Assembly: GCF_963668385.1 (NCBI RefSeq)
Contig: NZ_OY764327.1
Span: 2,170,001-2,234,000 of the forward strand
Reading direction: 5' to 3'
DNA: 64,000 nt
From: an uncultured Carboxylicivirga sp.
GTDB lineage: Bacteria > Bacteroidota > Bacteroidia > Bacteroidales > Marinilabiliaceae
Part shown: one piece after another, positions 54,680 through 63,012 of the stretch
Numbering within the stretch: position 1 is the first letter of the stretch
Layout of the letters: each line of letters begins with the position of its first letter
Translations under genes and position numbers: made by a program
The notes under the pieces: generated by a model
Database searches by the model: none
What the model was told of the DNA's origin: nothing
The model's input: only the letters and a program-made list of their open reading frames with translations

Positions 54680-54877
54680 TTACTCCAAAAACCTTTCTAT
54701 TTCTTTTCGCTCCCCAAAAACAACTAAAACATCCTCTTTATTCAATATCGTATCGGCTTTTGCTATGCCCTTAACTTCAAAAGATGCTTGCTTAAAACCT
54801 AATAGGTTACGTTTCTTTGATTTTGAAAGAGTTGTTAATACTGTCAGGTTGTAATTGTGTCTTAGTTGTTACTCATC
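54680..54877 (-). pseudogene. Fragment of a potassium-channel/TrkA C-terminal domain gene
   Basis: In one minus-strand frame the sequence reads NYNLTVLTTLSKSKKRN, then LGFKQASFEVKGIAKADTIL and NKEDVLVVFGERKEIERFLE before a stop at 54680. This is the ligand-binding RCK_C (TrkA-C) domain that ends Trk/Ktr regulators and gated K+ channels. A stop lies just upstream (about 54876) and no N-terminal part is present, so about 60 codons of a once longer gene remain. It is a scar of rearrangement within the cargo. Confidence 0.6.
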
Positions 54878-54902
54878 TTTTTTGAGACACTGCTATAAAT
54901 CA

Positions 54903-55859
54903 CTATATGTTCTGTTTAATAATTGACGCTATATCTGTTGCAATATTATCTAAAAGGTTTCTCTCTTCTTTAAAGAAAGGCCCCTCACAAATTTCTGGGC
55001 ACTGTTTAGAATATATTATTTCTATTTTACCAACCTTTTCATCATCAACAATAATATCCGATTCAAGTAAATGGATTTCTTTTTCAATATTTGAGCTTAC
55101 ATATTCAGCTCCGTTTATTGTAATTCTTACCGAAGTAATTTCTGGATACTGCCAGGCAGAAGGTATTATATTGATAATTTGATTTAACATTTCTCCCAAT
55201 GAGACCTCTCTTTGTTTTGTAACTTTTGCTAATTCGTATAGGAATGCCAATTCCTTTACCCTTTCTTGCAGTAGCGATTGTGTATATTGATTTATTAAAA
55301 TAGCGCTTAATGTTTGAGCAAACTCTTCAAGTAGATTTGTTCCTAAACTTGAAAATATTTCAAGCTTAACATTCTTTAGTTGTATTAGTCCAACCCTGTC
55401 ATTACTATATAAAAAAGGTATTATTAAAATTGAATAATCACCAAACTGTTTTGGATTGTTATTGTTTGCAACAATTCCTAATTTTTGTCTGTATGGAATG
55501 GCGAAATTGCCAAAATTTATTGTCCAAAAAGTTCCTTTGTCGGTAAAAAAGCTAGACGAATGTTCAAATCTATCCTTAAGTATTGACATCCATAGGCTAT
55601 GAATTTCCTTTTCTTGTATATGATTTGATAAATCTTCAATGTTTACAATTTTGAAATCAAAACCGTTTTTGGTACTGTTTACTAATTCAAATTGCGTTTC
55701 ACTTTTTTGTAACTTTAGAAAGAATGTTAGTTCTGAACACTCCAACCAATCTTTAATAATAGTTGAAATTTTCTTTAGAAAAATTGACCTCGGAAACTCC
55801 TGATTAGCAATCTTTAATATTTCGTATGATATTTTTGTAAGGGTATATTTCATTTCCAT
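54903..55859 (-). CDS. GAF-domain protein without output domain
   Basis: The 318-residue soluble protein has two sensor-like halves. Residues about 10-195 form a GAF-like domain (YSILIIPFLYSNDRVGLIQL). LLQERVKELAFLYELAKV is a linker helix, and residues about 220-318 (WQYPEITSVRITINGAEYVS ... PFFKEERNLLDNIATDI) match the sensor block that precedes kinase domains in many Bacteroidota histidine kinases. Here the frame ends where HisKA or HATPase would begin, so this is either a stand-alone sensor or a truncated kinase. Confidence 0.7.
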   Translation of the reverse strand: MEMKYTLTKISYEILKIANQEFPRSIFLKKISTIIKDWLECSELTFFLKLQKSETQFELVNSTKNGFDFKIVNIEDLSNHIQEKEIHSLWMSILKDRFEHSSSFFTDKGTFWTINFGNFAIPYRQKLGIVANNNNPKQFGDYSILIIPFLYSNDRVGLIQLKNVKLEIFSSLGTNLLEEFAQTLSAILINQYTQSLLQERVKELAFLYELAKVTKQREVSLGEMLNQIINIIPSAWQYPEITSVRITINGAEYVSSNIEKEIHLLESDIIVDDEKVGKIEIIYSKQCPEICEGPFFKEERNLLDNIATDIASIIKQNI

Positions 55860-56064
55860 TTATTCATTAGTCAAAACACTGTTTCATTTTTTTACAAAGG
55901 TAGGAAATGGTTTCAGATAAATGCGACTTAATAATCTTACAAAGATTTTACTTTATTCTTTACTGTTCAACCTAATATTTATTAATTCCTATTATTAATC
56001 CGACTGAAATAAAGTTAGAGATAATAAAAAAAATCGTAGATATAATAATATTGTTTGCAAATAG

Positions 56065-56107
56065 AAAAACACAGTCTATATATAGCTAATTGAAGACTGT
56101 GTTTTTT
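56065..56107 (-). terminator. Terminator of the HU gene (possibly bidirectional)
   Basis: AAAAACACAGTCT (56065-56077) pairs with AGACTGTGTTTTT (56094-56106). A-rich on one side and T-rich on the other, so it can act for both strands; it lies 22 bp beyond the HU stop. Confidence 0.8.
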
Positions 56108-56128
56108 ATTATCTCACCCTAAAAAAGC

Positions 56129-56401
56129 TTAATTTACAGCTTCATCCAAAGCCTTACCCGGCTTAAACTTAGCAACTTTCTTTGCAGCTATCTGAATTTC
56201 TTTCCCCGTCTGAGGATTTCTACCAGTACGAGCTGAACGTTCGCTGATAGAAAATGTACCAAATCCTATTAATTGAATGCTTTCGCCTTTTGCTAAAGTA
56301 TTTTTGATTGCCTCTGTTGTTGCATTTAGTGCTTTCTCTGAATCTGCTTTTGTTAAGCCACTTGCCTCTGCAATGGCACTTACTAATTCTGATTTATTCA
56401 T
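56129..56401 (-). CDS. HU-family DNA-binding protein
   Basis: The 90-residue histone-like protein has MNKSELVSAIAEASGLTKAD, IQLIGFGTFSISERSARTGR and NPQTGKEIQIAAKKVAKFKP, the complete HU/IHF fold with the DNA-intercalating Pro in RNPQTG. It bends and compacts DNA. Being on the element, it may help recombination or replication of the element, or simply be cargo. It has its own terminator. Confidence 0.93.
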   Translation of the reverse strand: MNKSELVSAIAEASGLTKADSEKALNATTEAIKNTLAKGESIQLIGFGTFSISERSARTGRNPQTGKEIQIAAKKVAKFKPGKALDEAVN

Positions 56402-56488
56402 TCTTTTAATTTTTTAGATTGAGTGAAATATTCAATGCGAGATAGTGAATTCCAATTATACTAATGGTGCATCGAAAAACTTACTCCA

Positions 56489-57454
56489 TCAAATCGCTTT
56501 ATAGACTAAGACGATTGTGTAAGAAAGATAGAGCATTAGCAATAACGCTGCTTCCCAACGGTCAAGTTTTTTACGAATTCCTGTAAACATAGCGATAAAA
56601 AGTAATAGGGTTCCTGTTATTAATATCAGGAGGTCTGTATTAAAGTTAGGATTAAAATCAATCGGGTGAATAAAGGAGCTTATTGATAGAATGAGAAACA
56701 AATTAAAAATATTTGAACCAATAACATTGCCAATAGCTATATCACTGTTCTTTTTTAATGCTGCTACAACCGATGTAACAAGTTCAGGTAAAGAGGTTCC
56801 GGCAGCAACAATGGTTAATCCGATTATTTTTTCACTAACACCCAATTGACTTGCAATTTTCACACTGTTCTCAACCACAAATTTTCCACCAAGAATAAGA
56901 CCTGCTAATCCAACAATTATTAAACTCCAAATTTTCACATTTGAAGTAGTTACAGATTGATTTGATTCACTTGTATTATTCTTCTCTTTCTTCATCTGGC
57001 TAAAAACATAATAAAGAAATGCTCCAAAAGAAAAAAGAAGTAGTAGTCCGTCAATCCTGCTAATAATAAATATACTTGAACCTGTAAAGTAATTATTGGC
57101 AAATAATAAGACAAGTAGAGCTGCTATTAATGAAATAGGGATTTCTTTCCAAGCTGTTGATGACTGAACTTGAATTGGATAAATTAACCCGGCAATTCCG
57201 AGAATTATAAACAAATTAAAATTGTTACTTCCTATTACATTCCCTAAAACGATATCAGAATAACCTTGAACCGATGCTATTGAATTTACGACAAGCTCTG
57301 GTGCAGAAGTACCAAACGCAACTATTGTAAGACCAATAACTAAATCAGAAACATTATGTTTTTTTGCTAACGAAGACGCTCCATCAACCAACCAATTAGC
57401 CCCAAATATTAAGGCAATGAAACCAATTGCAACAAATAGGAATAACAATATCAT
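56489..57454 (-). CDS. Na+/Ca2+ exchanger family antiporter (second copy)
   Basis: 321 residues, ten hydrophobic segments, alpha repeats GLTIVAFGTSAPELVVNS and GLTIVAAGTSLPELVTSVV, each with GNVIGSNxFNL. Same CaCA family as the gene at 46969 but clearly diverged, with a hydrophilic loop (KKEKNNTSESNQSVTTS) in the middle. It exports Ca2+ or another cation. Last cargo gene before the right GTTAAC cluster. Confidence 0.9.
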   Translation of the reverse strand: MILLFLFVAIGFIALIFGANWLVDGASSLAKKHNVSDLVIGLTIVAFGTSAPELVVNSIASVQGYSDIVLGNVIGSNNFNLFIILGIAGLIYPIQVQSSTAWKEIPISLIAALLVLLFANNYFTGSSIFIISRIDGLLLLFSFGAFLYYVFSQMKKEKNNTSESNQSVTTSNVKIWSLIIVGLAGLILGGKFVVENSVKIASQLGVSEKIIGLTIVAAGTSLPELVTSVVAALKKNSDIAIGNVIGSNIFNLFLILSISSFIHPIDFNPNFNTDLLILITGTLLLFIAMFTGIRKKLDRWEAALLLMLYLSYTIVLVYKAI

Positions 57455-57735
57455 TTTGAGTATAATTAGACTATATCAAACATACAAAATTCCATAATTG
57501 TATGTATTGGAAGGGGTTGATAATCTATTAAAATTCTATCGAGGCAATCCGCTTCAACCTAATTTCAAGGAATAAATGATTTTCGCCTTTCTTGGTAATT
57601 TTATTGTAATAGCGGATTCGAGCTTTCTTGATTGCCAAAAATAGTTCCTTTGATTGGCAATTGCAGCAAGTGTCATTTTACCAATAATGAAGTCCATTTC
57701 TAAAATTTCATCAAAGATTACTAACAAGTATGTAT
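57455..57735. other. Gap between cargo and right iteron cluster
   Basis: No confident gene. Two short minus-strand frames (57554-57697, 47 codons; another ending at 57528) have partly protein-like sequence, the second slightly like the arm-binding N-terminus of a tyrosine recombinase, but both are too short to call. Confidence 0.35.
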
Positions 57736-57830
57736 GTTAACCATGTCTACCTCATGTTAACCGCTAAAGAGTTGTAATACTGAATAATATGATATGTGTT
57801 TAACACGGTTAACATAGTTAACAAAGTTAT
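57736..57830. repeat. GTTAAC iteron cluster, right of cargo
   Basis: GTTAAC occurs at 57736, 57756, 57808 and 57817; GTTTAAC at 57798 and GTTAT at 57826 continue the 9-bp period. It resembles the cluster at 22910-23008 in reverse orientation. It lies just beyond the stop of the primase-helicase gene, a usual place for an origin. Confidence 0.6.
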
Positions 57831-57887
57831 TCGTTCAATATCTTTTCAAGTTTAAAAAGGACAAAAAAAATACCGATTAAAACGGTA

Positions 57888-60587
57888 TTATAAGTTCAGT
57901 TCAACATCATTTATTATTATCCCCATACTTTCGGGTATATCTTCATATTTAAACCGATAACAGCTCCCTAACGGTTTTTTATTAATTGCTTTATCTCTCG
58001 ACTTCTGCGTTGTATTTTGAATGAAAGATATATTACCTTTTGATGTAAGCAATGATTTCAATGAGTTCGCATCCAAATCGTTTAAGCCGTTCTTTTTTAC
58101 ATATTCCTTGTAATATGGAAACAGGAGAGGAAATTTAATAAACAGGTTCTTATTTACCGGGTCTTTTAAGTAATGCGTGTTTACTTTAATCTCACTTTTT
58201 GGTTGGCTCAGTTTAAAAGCAATGGCTTCCCAAAATATGGAAACATCTTTAATGGTACTGGCCATCTCATTTTGCTTAATTGTATTTTCAATAACGGACT
58301 GTTTGTATGTTGGATAATCAAATGGAAGTTCCAAATTGTTTTGTAATAGCTGGACAGGAGTTAGCAATAAAGCTAGGTGTTTAATCTGTCGGTCAGATAT
58401 TTCAGTAACAGCCGTTATTTCCGGTTTTAGTTCGTAAAAGATAGAATCAAACACTGTTTTAAACCTCGATTCAATTACATTCCGGTATTTTAGAAGTTCT
58501 CTGGTAATATTACAAAAGCCTTGTTCTTTTTCTTTTAAAAGGGTTTTATAAGCTTGGGTGCTTTCATCTGAAAACTTATTGTCCTCAAAATGTAGTACAA
58601 TCATTCGGGCAAATAGTGCAGCTTCAGATGTTGGCAGCTCGTTACCATCTACCATACAGGCAGAACTGATTTCAAGTGTCGTAGTTTTATTATCGTTACT
58701 CTTTTGAGCCATAGTGTAAAGCTCTCCATCGTACCCAGTTTTAAAAACATCAACCGTTTTCTTATCAATGGCATTGGTGTATTCTTTCAGATAATAAAGT
58801 GCATTATTTCGTTGAGTAAGTGAACGAGAAAAACCTTTGTCAGTTGAGTTTAGTAATGATATGCCATGATTCGGTTCGCCAAACAGATGCAGAAAGAAGT
58901 TGACAAAATTTGATTTACCAGCACCCTGGTCACCAAATAGGAACAGGAATGGGAAAAAGCCTGTAAGTTCAAGTATAAAATCACGACACAAAGCAAGTAT
59001 GATGAAGGATATGCCAATTGCGCCATTTATACCATAAGCCTTGTAAATCAGTTCCGACCACTCTTTAAAGTTCAAGTTTCCTGCTTTGTATGTAAATTTC
59101 CGTTGTCCGGAATAGCTTTTGTCATCAAGGTTTGTGTATGCAAATGGAGGTAAGTAAAAGGCGGATTTACCATGATTCACAATACCTAGCTTATCAGGAT
59201 AAAGCAATTTATTATCATGGGTTATTGTTGCATCCGCAAAACAATAGGCTTTCGATTCTTGCTGATAACCAAGCTGATTAACTGCAATGGCATTTTTCTC
59301 ATTATCGTACAGGTAAGTCAGGATAGTGTCAAGGTTTTGGGTGTTCCCAAAAAAAGTTAAGCCACGCCCGGATATGCTACGAATTACTTTCTTAAACTTA
59401 TCGAGGTTTAGCTCAGAGCTTGTAATTTCATTTACTGTAATCTCTCCTGTATTTCGTTGAAACTTAATCAAGCGTTTGCTTTCCTTTGTGCCATCCATTA
59501 AGTGATAAACCGAATCCATCAGAAAGTTGGATAGCTTTCTCTCAACAGGTTTGCTTTTATGAAACTCATTGGCATAGTAACATCCATTTTTCTTATAGAA
59601 ATTGTATTCTTCAATGTCGGTTAGTTCATCAATGCTAAATTTTGGAATAGGCTTATTAATAATATCTTCCCAAAGCAATTGGTAATTATCGGTATTTTGA
59701 AGAAAGCCTACGATTGTTTTATCTTGAAGTAAATCATTAGCATCCTTATTATCAGGCAAAACCAATCTACGCAGCGATTTAATGTCAAATCGGTTGGATA
59801 AAATAAAATCTTGATAATACTCTGCACAATTATTTCCTGCATTATCGTTGTCCATTGCCAGAACAACATTTTTCCCTTCAATATACTTTTGCAATATTTT
59901 AGTGTTTTTAATTTTGTTTTCAGTGGAAAACAAAGCGATGGATGAACAGCCTTTCATTGATAATGCATTTACAACGCCCTCTTTTATGAAAACAACATCA
60001 TTATCGGGATTGTACATTCTATCATAGATACTGCCGTTTAAAGTTCCGTTATTTTTGGCTTTCGACTTCCCCTTTTCAGGATTAATCATCCTGCGGTTAA
60101 TGAGTTGATTGTTGGCATCAATAAAAACAATGGCATTGGCATGTGAATCATACCAATAACTATTGTCAGGCAAAGCATCAATAAAACTAATTCCACGAGA
60201 TTTTAGGTAATCGGTAGCTGTTTCTTTAGGATTGTTTTTTATGGCAAAAAGCATTTTGTCGAAAGCACTTGTTATATTCTGTGATGGCTGGAACGGCTCT
60301 TTAATGCCGAGATATTCCTCCTTCAAATATTTGATAGCCTTATGTTCGTTCCAACCTGAGTTTAGAGAAATCAAGAAATCAATAGTGCTACCACCTGATC
60401 CACATGAAAAACATTTGTAGAAATTATTTTTCCTTTTAATGCTAAAAGCCGGAGATTGGTTCGTGCCTTTACCGCTACCACAAAAAGGACATTTTTCCAG
60501 TTGATTGGTCTTATTAAAGCAAGTTCCGGTTTCCTTTTCAATTAATGCTTTTATATCAATTTGCTTTACTTTTTCAATTGTTTGCAT
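57888..60587 (-). CDS. Primase-helicase of the element's replication module
   Basis: 899 residues from ATG at 60587 (the codon two before is TTG). N-terminal CHC2-type zinc finger CPFCGSG ... FYKCFSCGSGG (about 33-65). Toprim-like domain with VVFIKEGVVNALSMKG and VVLAMDNDNAGNN (DxDxxG, about 200-250). C-terminal P-loop ATPase with FLFGDQGAGKSNFVNFF (about 550). This zinc finger-Toprim-helicase fusion is typical of autonomously replicating mobile elements and phages. It synthesises primers and unwinds DNA, perhaps from the adjacent iterons. Confidence 0.85.
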   Translation of the reverse strand: MQTIEKVKQIDIKALIEKETGTCFNKTNQLEKCPFCGSGKGTNQSPAFSIKRKNNFYKCFSCGSGGSTIDFLISLNSGWNEHKAIKYLKEEYLGIKEPFQPSQNITSAFDKMLFAIKNNPKETATDYLKSRGISFIDALPDNSYWYDSHANAIVFIDANNQLINRRMINPEKGKSKAKNNGTLNGSIYDRMYNPDNDVVFIKEGVVNALSMKGCSSIALFSTENKIKNTKILQKYIEGKNVVLAMDNDNAGNNCAEYYQDFILSNRFDIKSLRRLVLPDNKDANDLLQDKTIVGFLQNTDNYQLLWEDIINKPIPKFSIDELTDIEEYNFYKKNGCYYANEFHKSKPVERKLSNFLMDSVYHLMDGTKESKRLIKFQRNTGEITVNEITSSELNLDKFKKVIRSISGRGLTFFGNTQNLDTILTYLYDNEKNAIAVNQLGYQQESKAYCFADATITHDNKLLYPDKLGIVNHGKSAFYLPPFAYTNLDDKSYSGQRKFTYKAGNLNFKEWSELIYKAYGINGAIGISFIILALCRDFILELTGFFPFLFLFGDQGAGKSNFVNFFLHLFGEPNHGISLLNSTDKGFSRSLTQRNNALYYLKEYTNAIDKKTVDVFKTGYDGELYTMAQKSNDNKTTTLEISSACMVDGNELPTSEAALFARMIVLHFEDNKFSDESTQAYKTLLKEKEQGFCNITRELLKYRNVIESRFKTVFDSIFYELKPEITAVTEISDRQIKHLALLLTPVQLLQNNLELPFDYPTYKQSVIENTIKQNEMASTIKDVSIFWEAIAFKLSQPKSEIKVNTHYLKDPVNKNLFIKFPLLFPYYKEYVKKNGLNDLDANSLKSLLTSKGNISFIQNTTQKSRDKAINKKPLGSCYRFKYEDIPESMGIIINDVELNL

Positions 60588-60628
60588 CTGCAATGTTATT
60601 GAGCCTTAACCTGGCTATTTAAATCCTT

Positions 60629-61747
60629 TTATTCTTCTTTCCCTGCGCTTTCATCATCGTCCTCAATACTCAAACGCTGTTTTTCCTTTTCGAGATGCTG
60701 AACCATGCTTTTAGTAAGCTCTTTGCTTTCCATGCAATTGCCAATTATTGTTATCATATAAATAGCAAATTGAATATCGCTTTGTTTTAGTGCTTTTGCA
60801 GTATCGTTTATGGCATTAAAGATTTGTTTTTGCTGCTCTGTTTTTGGGATAGGCATTTCTTCTATGTCAACATCGTGTTGGGTTATGGAAGAATGCCCAT
60901 GTAGTTCTTCATCCTCTTCAACAAAACCCAGGGCAGCTTGTAACTCATCTTTTGATAAACCCATTAATTCGGCTGCCTTTGGGCTATTCCCAAGTATCTT
61001 GCTTCCAATTCCTGAGAGTACACCCGTTGCTACACGTTTTAATAGTTCTGTGTTTGAATACCCGGCAAGTCTGGTTTCAAGCTCTGACACCTCTGTTTTG
61101 TACTCAGAATTTGCCTTTTCTAATTCCTGATTTTGTATTTTTAGGCTATCTCGTTCAGAAGTTATATCGAGTAACTGCTTTTTCAATGAGTTGAGTTCGG
61201 TTTCCTGTTTGTAATCGCTGAATTTTTTCTCAAACTGCATTAAAGAATTTTCATACCGGGAATTATTTACCGCTCCCAATAGTCCGGCTAATCCGCTTAA
61301 GGCATTTCCGTTGTTTTCTTTGTCGGCATCATTTCCTGTTAATGCACCAAATAACAAATTGAAGTTTTCAATACTTCCCAATCCACCTATATTATTATTC
61401 AATTGGTATTTTTTAATTGCCATATCAACCGCCTGCTCTATCTGCGCCAGATTTGATACAGGTTTCTCAGCTTTCCTGTTCTCCTCTAAATCAATGTTGT
61501 ATCGTGTAACTAATCCTGCTTTTGGACTTTTACCACGATAAATATCTACTTTGATATTACCGCCATCTTGATTGACAATATCTTTAGCCGATTTCATATT
61601 CTCATTAAAAGCTTCAATATTATTGGTTCTTGGTACAATCAGTATAAGTCCTGAATTGTCTTCGACTAATATTTCATAAGCGTAAGTTGCGTTCTCTTGC
61701 AAATTCCGATATATGGCATCTTGCAAATTGCTATGTTTTTCCTTCAT
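60629..61747 (-). CDS. Coiled-coil hypothetical protein of the replication module
   Basis: 372 residues, not recognised. Residues about 1-100 are globular (YAYEILVEDNSGLILIVPRT). About 115-160 are glycine- and asparagine-rich (NNNIGGLGSIENFNLLFG). About 165-240 form a coiled coil (KKQLLDITSERDSLKIQNQE). The last 100 residues are acidic and helical. The gene lies 41 bp upstream of the primase gene, so it likely works with it, for example as a scaffold or loader. No enzymatic motif is visible. Confidence 0.6.
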   Translation of the reverse strand: MKEKHSNLQDAIYRNLQENATYAYEILVEDNSGLILIVPRTNNIEAFNENMKSAKDIVNQDGGNIKVDIYRGKSPKAGLVTRYNIDLEENRKAEKPVSNLAQIEQAVDMAIKKYQLNNNIGGLGSIENFNLLFGALTGNDADKENNGNALSGLAGLLGAVNNSRYENSLMQFEKKFSDYKQETELNSLKKQLLDITSERDSLKIQNQELEKANSEYKTEVSELETRLAGYSNTELLKRVATGVLSGIGSKILGNSPKAAELMGLSKDELQAALGFVEEDEELHGHSSITQHDVDIEEMPIPKTEQQKQIFNAINDTAKALKQSDIQFAIYMITIIGNCMESKELTKSMVQHLEKEKQRLSIEDDDESAGKEE

Positions 61748-61779
61748 TGTTGCTTTTTTTTATGTTGTACTTAATTCTT

Positions 61780-61857
61780 TTGGTATTAAAAGCTATTGGT
61801 CAGGTACATTTTTCTATAAAAAGCTATTATGACCTGCTTTATAGCGATTAATACCAA
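61780..61857. repeat. Long imperfect inverted repeat in the replication module
   Basis: TTGGTATTAA (61780-61789) and TTAATACCAA (61848-61857) are perfect complements. Inside them GCTAT (61792-61796) faces ATAGC (61841-61845) and CAGGT (61801-61805) faces ACCTG (61832-61836). It lies in a gene-free 327-bp stretch. Possible roles: origin of transfer or replication, or an operator. Confidence 0.5.
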
Positions 61858-62074
61858 TTGTGAGCAATTAAAACCTATCAAACAGCAACTTATTTAAATA
61901 TTGAAGCTATTAAGTAGTGACTGCTCATCTATTATTTTTTAAACTCTTTCTGTGATTTTCTCTTTGACTTACTTCTAATAGACTTTTCAATACTATAGAG
62001 CAAAAGAGAGGGATTCTTAACGCATTAGACTGAAACTATGGGGTGTTATTAATAACCCATAGCTTACCTTCATC

Positions 62075-62296
62075 TTACTCATCATCTTCTTCCGAGTAAT
62101 CATCATTCAGGTCTTCCAAATGGTCAATCATTTCAATAATAGCCTGGCTGTGTTCCTCTGGTTCGTATTCTACTTTAACAAGGATTTCATCATCTTCATT
62201 TGTGCCAATGATTGCGCCTTCAAGTTCATACTCTCCCAATAACCCGGCAAATTCAACCATTAAATCTTCCGAAACATTAAATGTTCTAATCTTCAT
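62075..62296 (-). CDS. Small highly acidic protein
   Basis: 73 residues, not recognised, with about one third Asp/Glu and an acidic tail (LEDLNDDYSEEDDE). The first part alternates strands and helix (GLLGEYELEGAIIGTNEDDE). Strongly acidic small proteins on mobile elements are sometimes DNA mimics that block restriction or DNA-binding proteins; no motif proves that here. It lies between the second DUF4248-like gene and the inverted repeat at 61780. Confidence 0.6.
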   Translation of the reverse strand: MKIRTFNVSEDLMVEFAGLLGEYELEGAIIGTNEDDEILVKVEYEPEEHSQAIIEMIDHLEDLNDDYSEEDDE

Positions 62297-62368
62297 AATT
62301 TTAAATTTTAATTAAACAAAAAATTGACTACTCATTTCGGGGGAGGGAGTATTGTCTAATATGGTGTA

Positions 62369-62602
62369 TTACAGCTCCTCAAACTCTTCTGGCTCAACAC
62401 AGAAATGTTCGAGTATTAATAAAAGTTGCTGCTTGTTGTAGTAGTGCCGTTTAGTATGACCAGCTTTCGCAATCTGCCTTTTTAAATCGGGGCATGTGTC
62501 TATTTCACGCCTTAGATGCTGCATGGCAGATTTAATTGAGACACTATTAGGATATAACTTTGTTACTAACTCTTGCTTTAATATTGTTCTGCGATTTATC
62601 AT
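62369..62602 (-). CDS. DUF4248-like small protein heading the replication module
   Basis: 77 residues, a close paralogue of the product of 22354-22587: RRTILKQELVTKLYPNS, SAMQHLRREIDTCPDLKRQIA, HYYNKQQLLLILEHF. Both are the first genes of minus-strand operons and both have the same leader and promoter at identical distance. Probable small DNA-binding regulator coordinating integration and replication functions. The family name is by recognition. Confidence 0.65.
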   Translation of the reverse strand: MINRRTILKQELVTKLYPNSVSIKSAMQHLRREIDTCPDLKRQIAKAGHTKRHYYNKQQLLLILEHFCVEPEEFEEL

Positions 62603-62711
62603 AGCGATGAATTTTATTTAGATAATTGATTTTTTTTAGAGGAATTGATGTTGAGAATAGAATACAACTGTAGAACCTTGATATTTCGCATAATAAATCG
62701 AAACATAAGGC

Positions 62712-62843
62712 AATAAATCAAAAAACACTTAGGGACTATAAACACGAAAAGCCCCTGAACGGAGCTTATTTTAAAAGAATCGACATGTATTTTCGGCATA
62801 ATTATAAAAATTACACCCTTGACAATTAGCAAAGGCAAATATA
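62712..62843 (-). promoter_or_regulatory. Promoter/leader B, repeated at 22697-22828
   Basis: Same 132-bp block as leader A, without gaps. In minus-strand order: -7 element TATATTTG (62836-62843, perfect here), AAGGGTGTAA (62811-62820), a weaker hairpin AAGC-N-CC ... GG-N-GCTT, CGTGTTTATAG and TGTTTTTTGATTTATT. The -7 element is 234 bp from the start codon, as in copy A. The hairpin bases differ between copies but pairing is largely kept. Confidence 0.6.
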
Positions 62844-62979
62844 TAATTTTAGCTGAAAATTGCTGAAAGTTTTCGCTTGAATTTATTTGTAGCGGATTAA
62901 TTAACATATCTCGAATTCTAATAAGTTAATCAAGTACTCCGCTACGGATTACAGTAGAAATTGCCTCTAAATCTTCAAG

Positions 62980-63012
62980 GATATAGTTCGAAATTTGACC
63001 GCTTGGGATCAC
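62980..63012 (+). other. Candidate right attachment site (attR)
   Basis: GATATAGTTCGAA (62980-62992) and TTGGGATCAC (63003-63012) resemble GATATGGGTTCGAA and TTGGGGTCAC of the tRNA-Arg 3' half in the same orientation, but no complete tRNA is present. A terminator follows directly. Serine integrases need only short shared cores, so partial similarity is expected. Confidence 0.5.

Larger units (their letters stand above)
19820..63012. mobile_element. Integrative element of about 43 kb inserted at tRNA-Arg(CCG)
   Basis: The left end is the tRNA-Arg 3' half, next to a large serine recombinase. The right end is inferred from a degraded tRNA 3'-like sequence (62980-63012) that abuts an orphan terminator. 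The element's own genes are two minus-strand modules: integration (19756-22587) and replication (57888-62602), each headed by the same leader and a DUF4248-like gene. Cargo lies between two GTTAAC clusters. I see no relaxase, coupling protein, conjugation or capsid gene, so transfer would need a helper. The left end is well supported and the right end moderately; nested or composite structure cannot be excluded. Confidence 0.65.

Noticed and set aside
57554-57697. 47-codon minus-strand frame and a neighbouring frame resembling the start of a tyrosine recombinase
   Set aside because: Too short and weak to call; the resemblance to an arm-binding domain rests on a few residues.
62614-62907. 97-codon minus-strand frame upstream of the second DUF4248-like gene
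   Set aside because: It covers the conserved leader; the matching region at 22588-22870 does not keep this frame, so it is untranslated leader.
62941-63012. A complete second tRNA at the right end
   Set aside because: No 5' acceptor strand pairs with the 3'-like TGGGATC and no anticodon arm can be drawn; only partial similarity to the tRNA-Arg 3' half remains.
19820-63012. Conjugative transposon or prophage
   Set aside because: No relaxase, Tra/VirB, coupling, terminase, portal or tail genes could be recognised in any of the proteins read.
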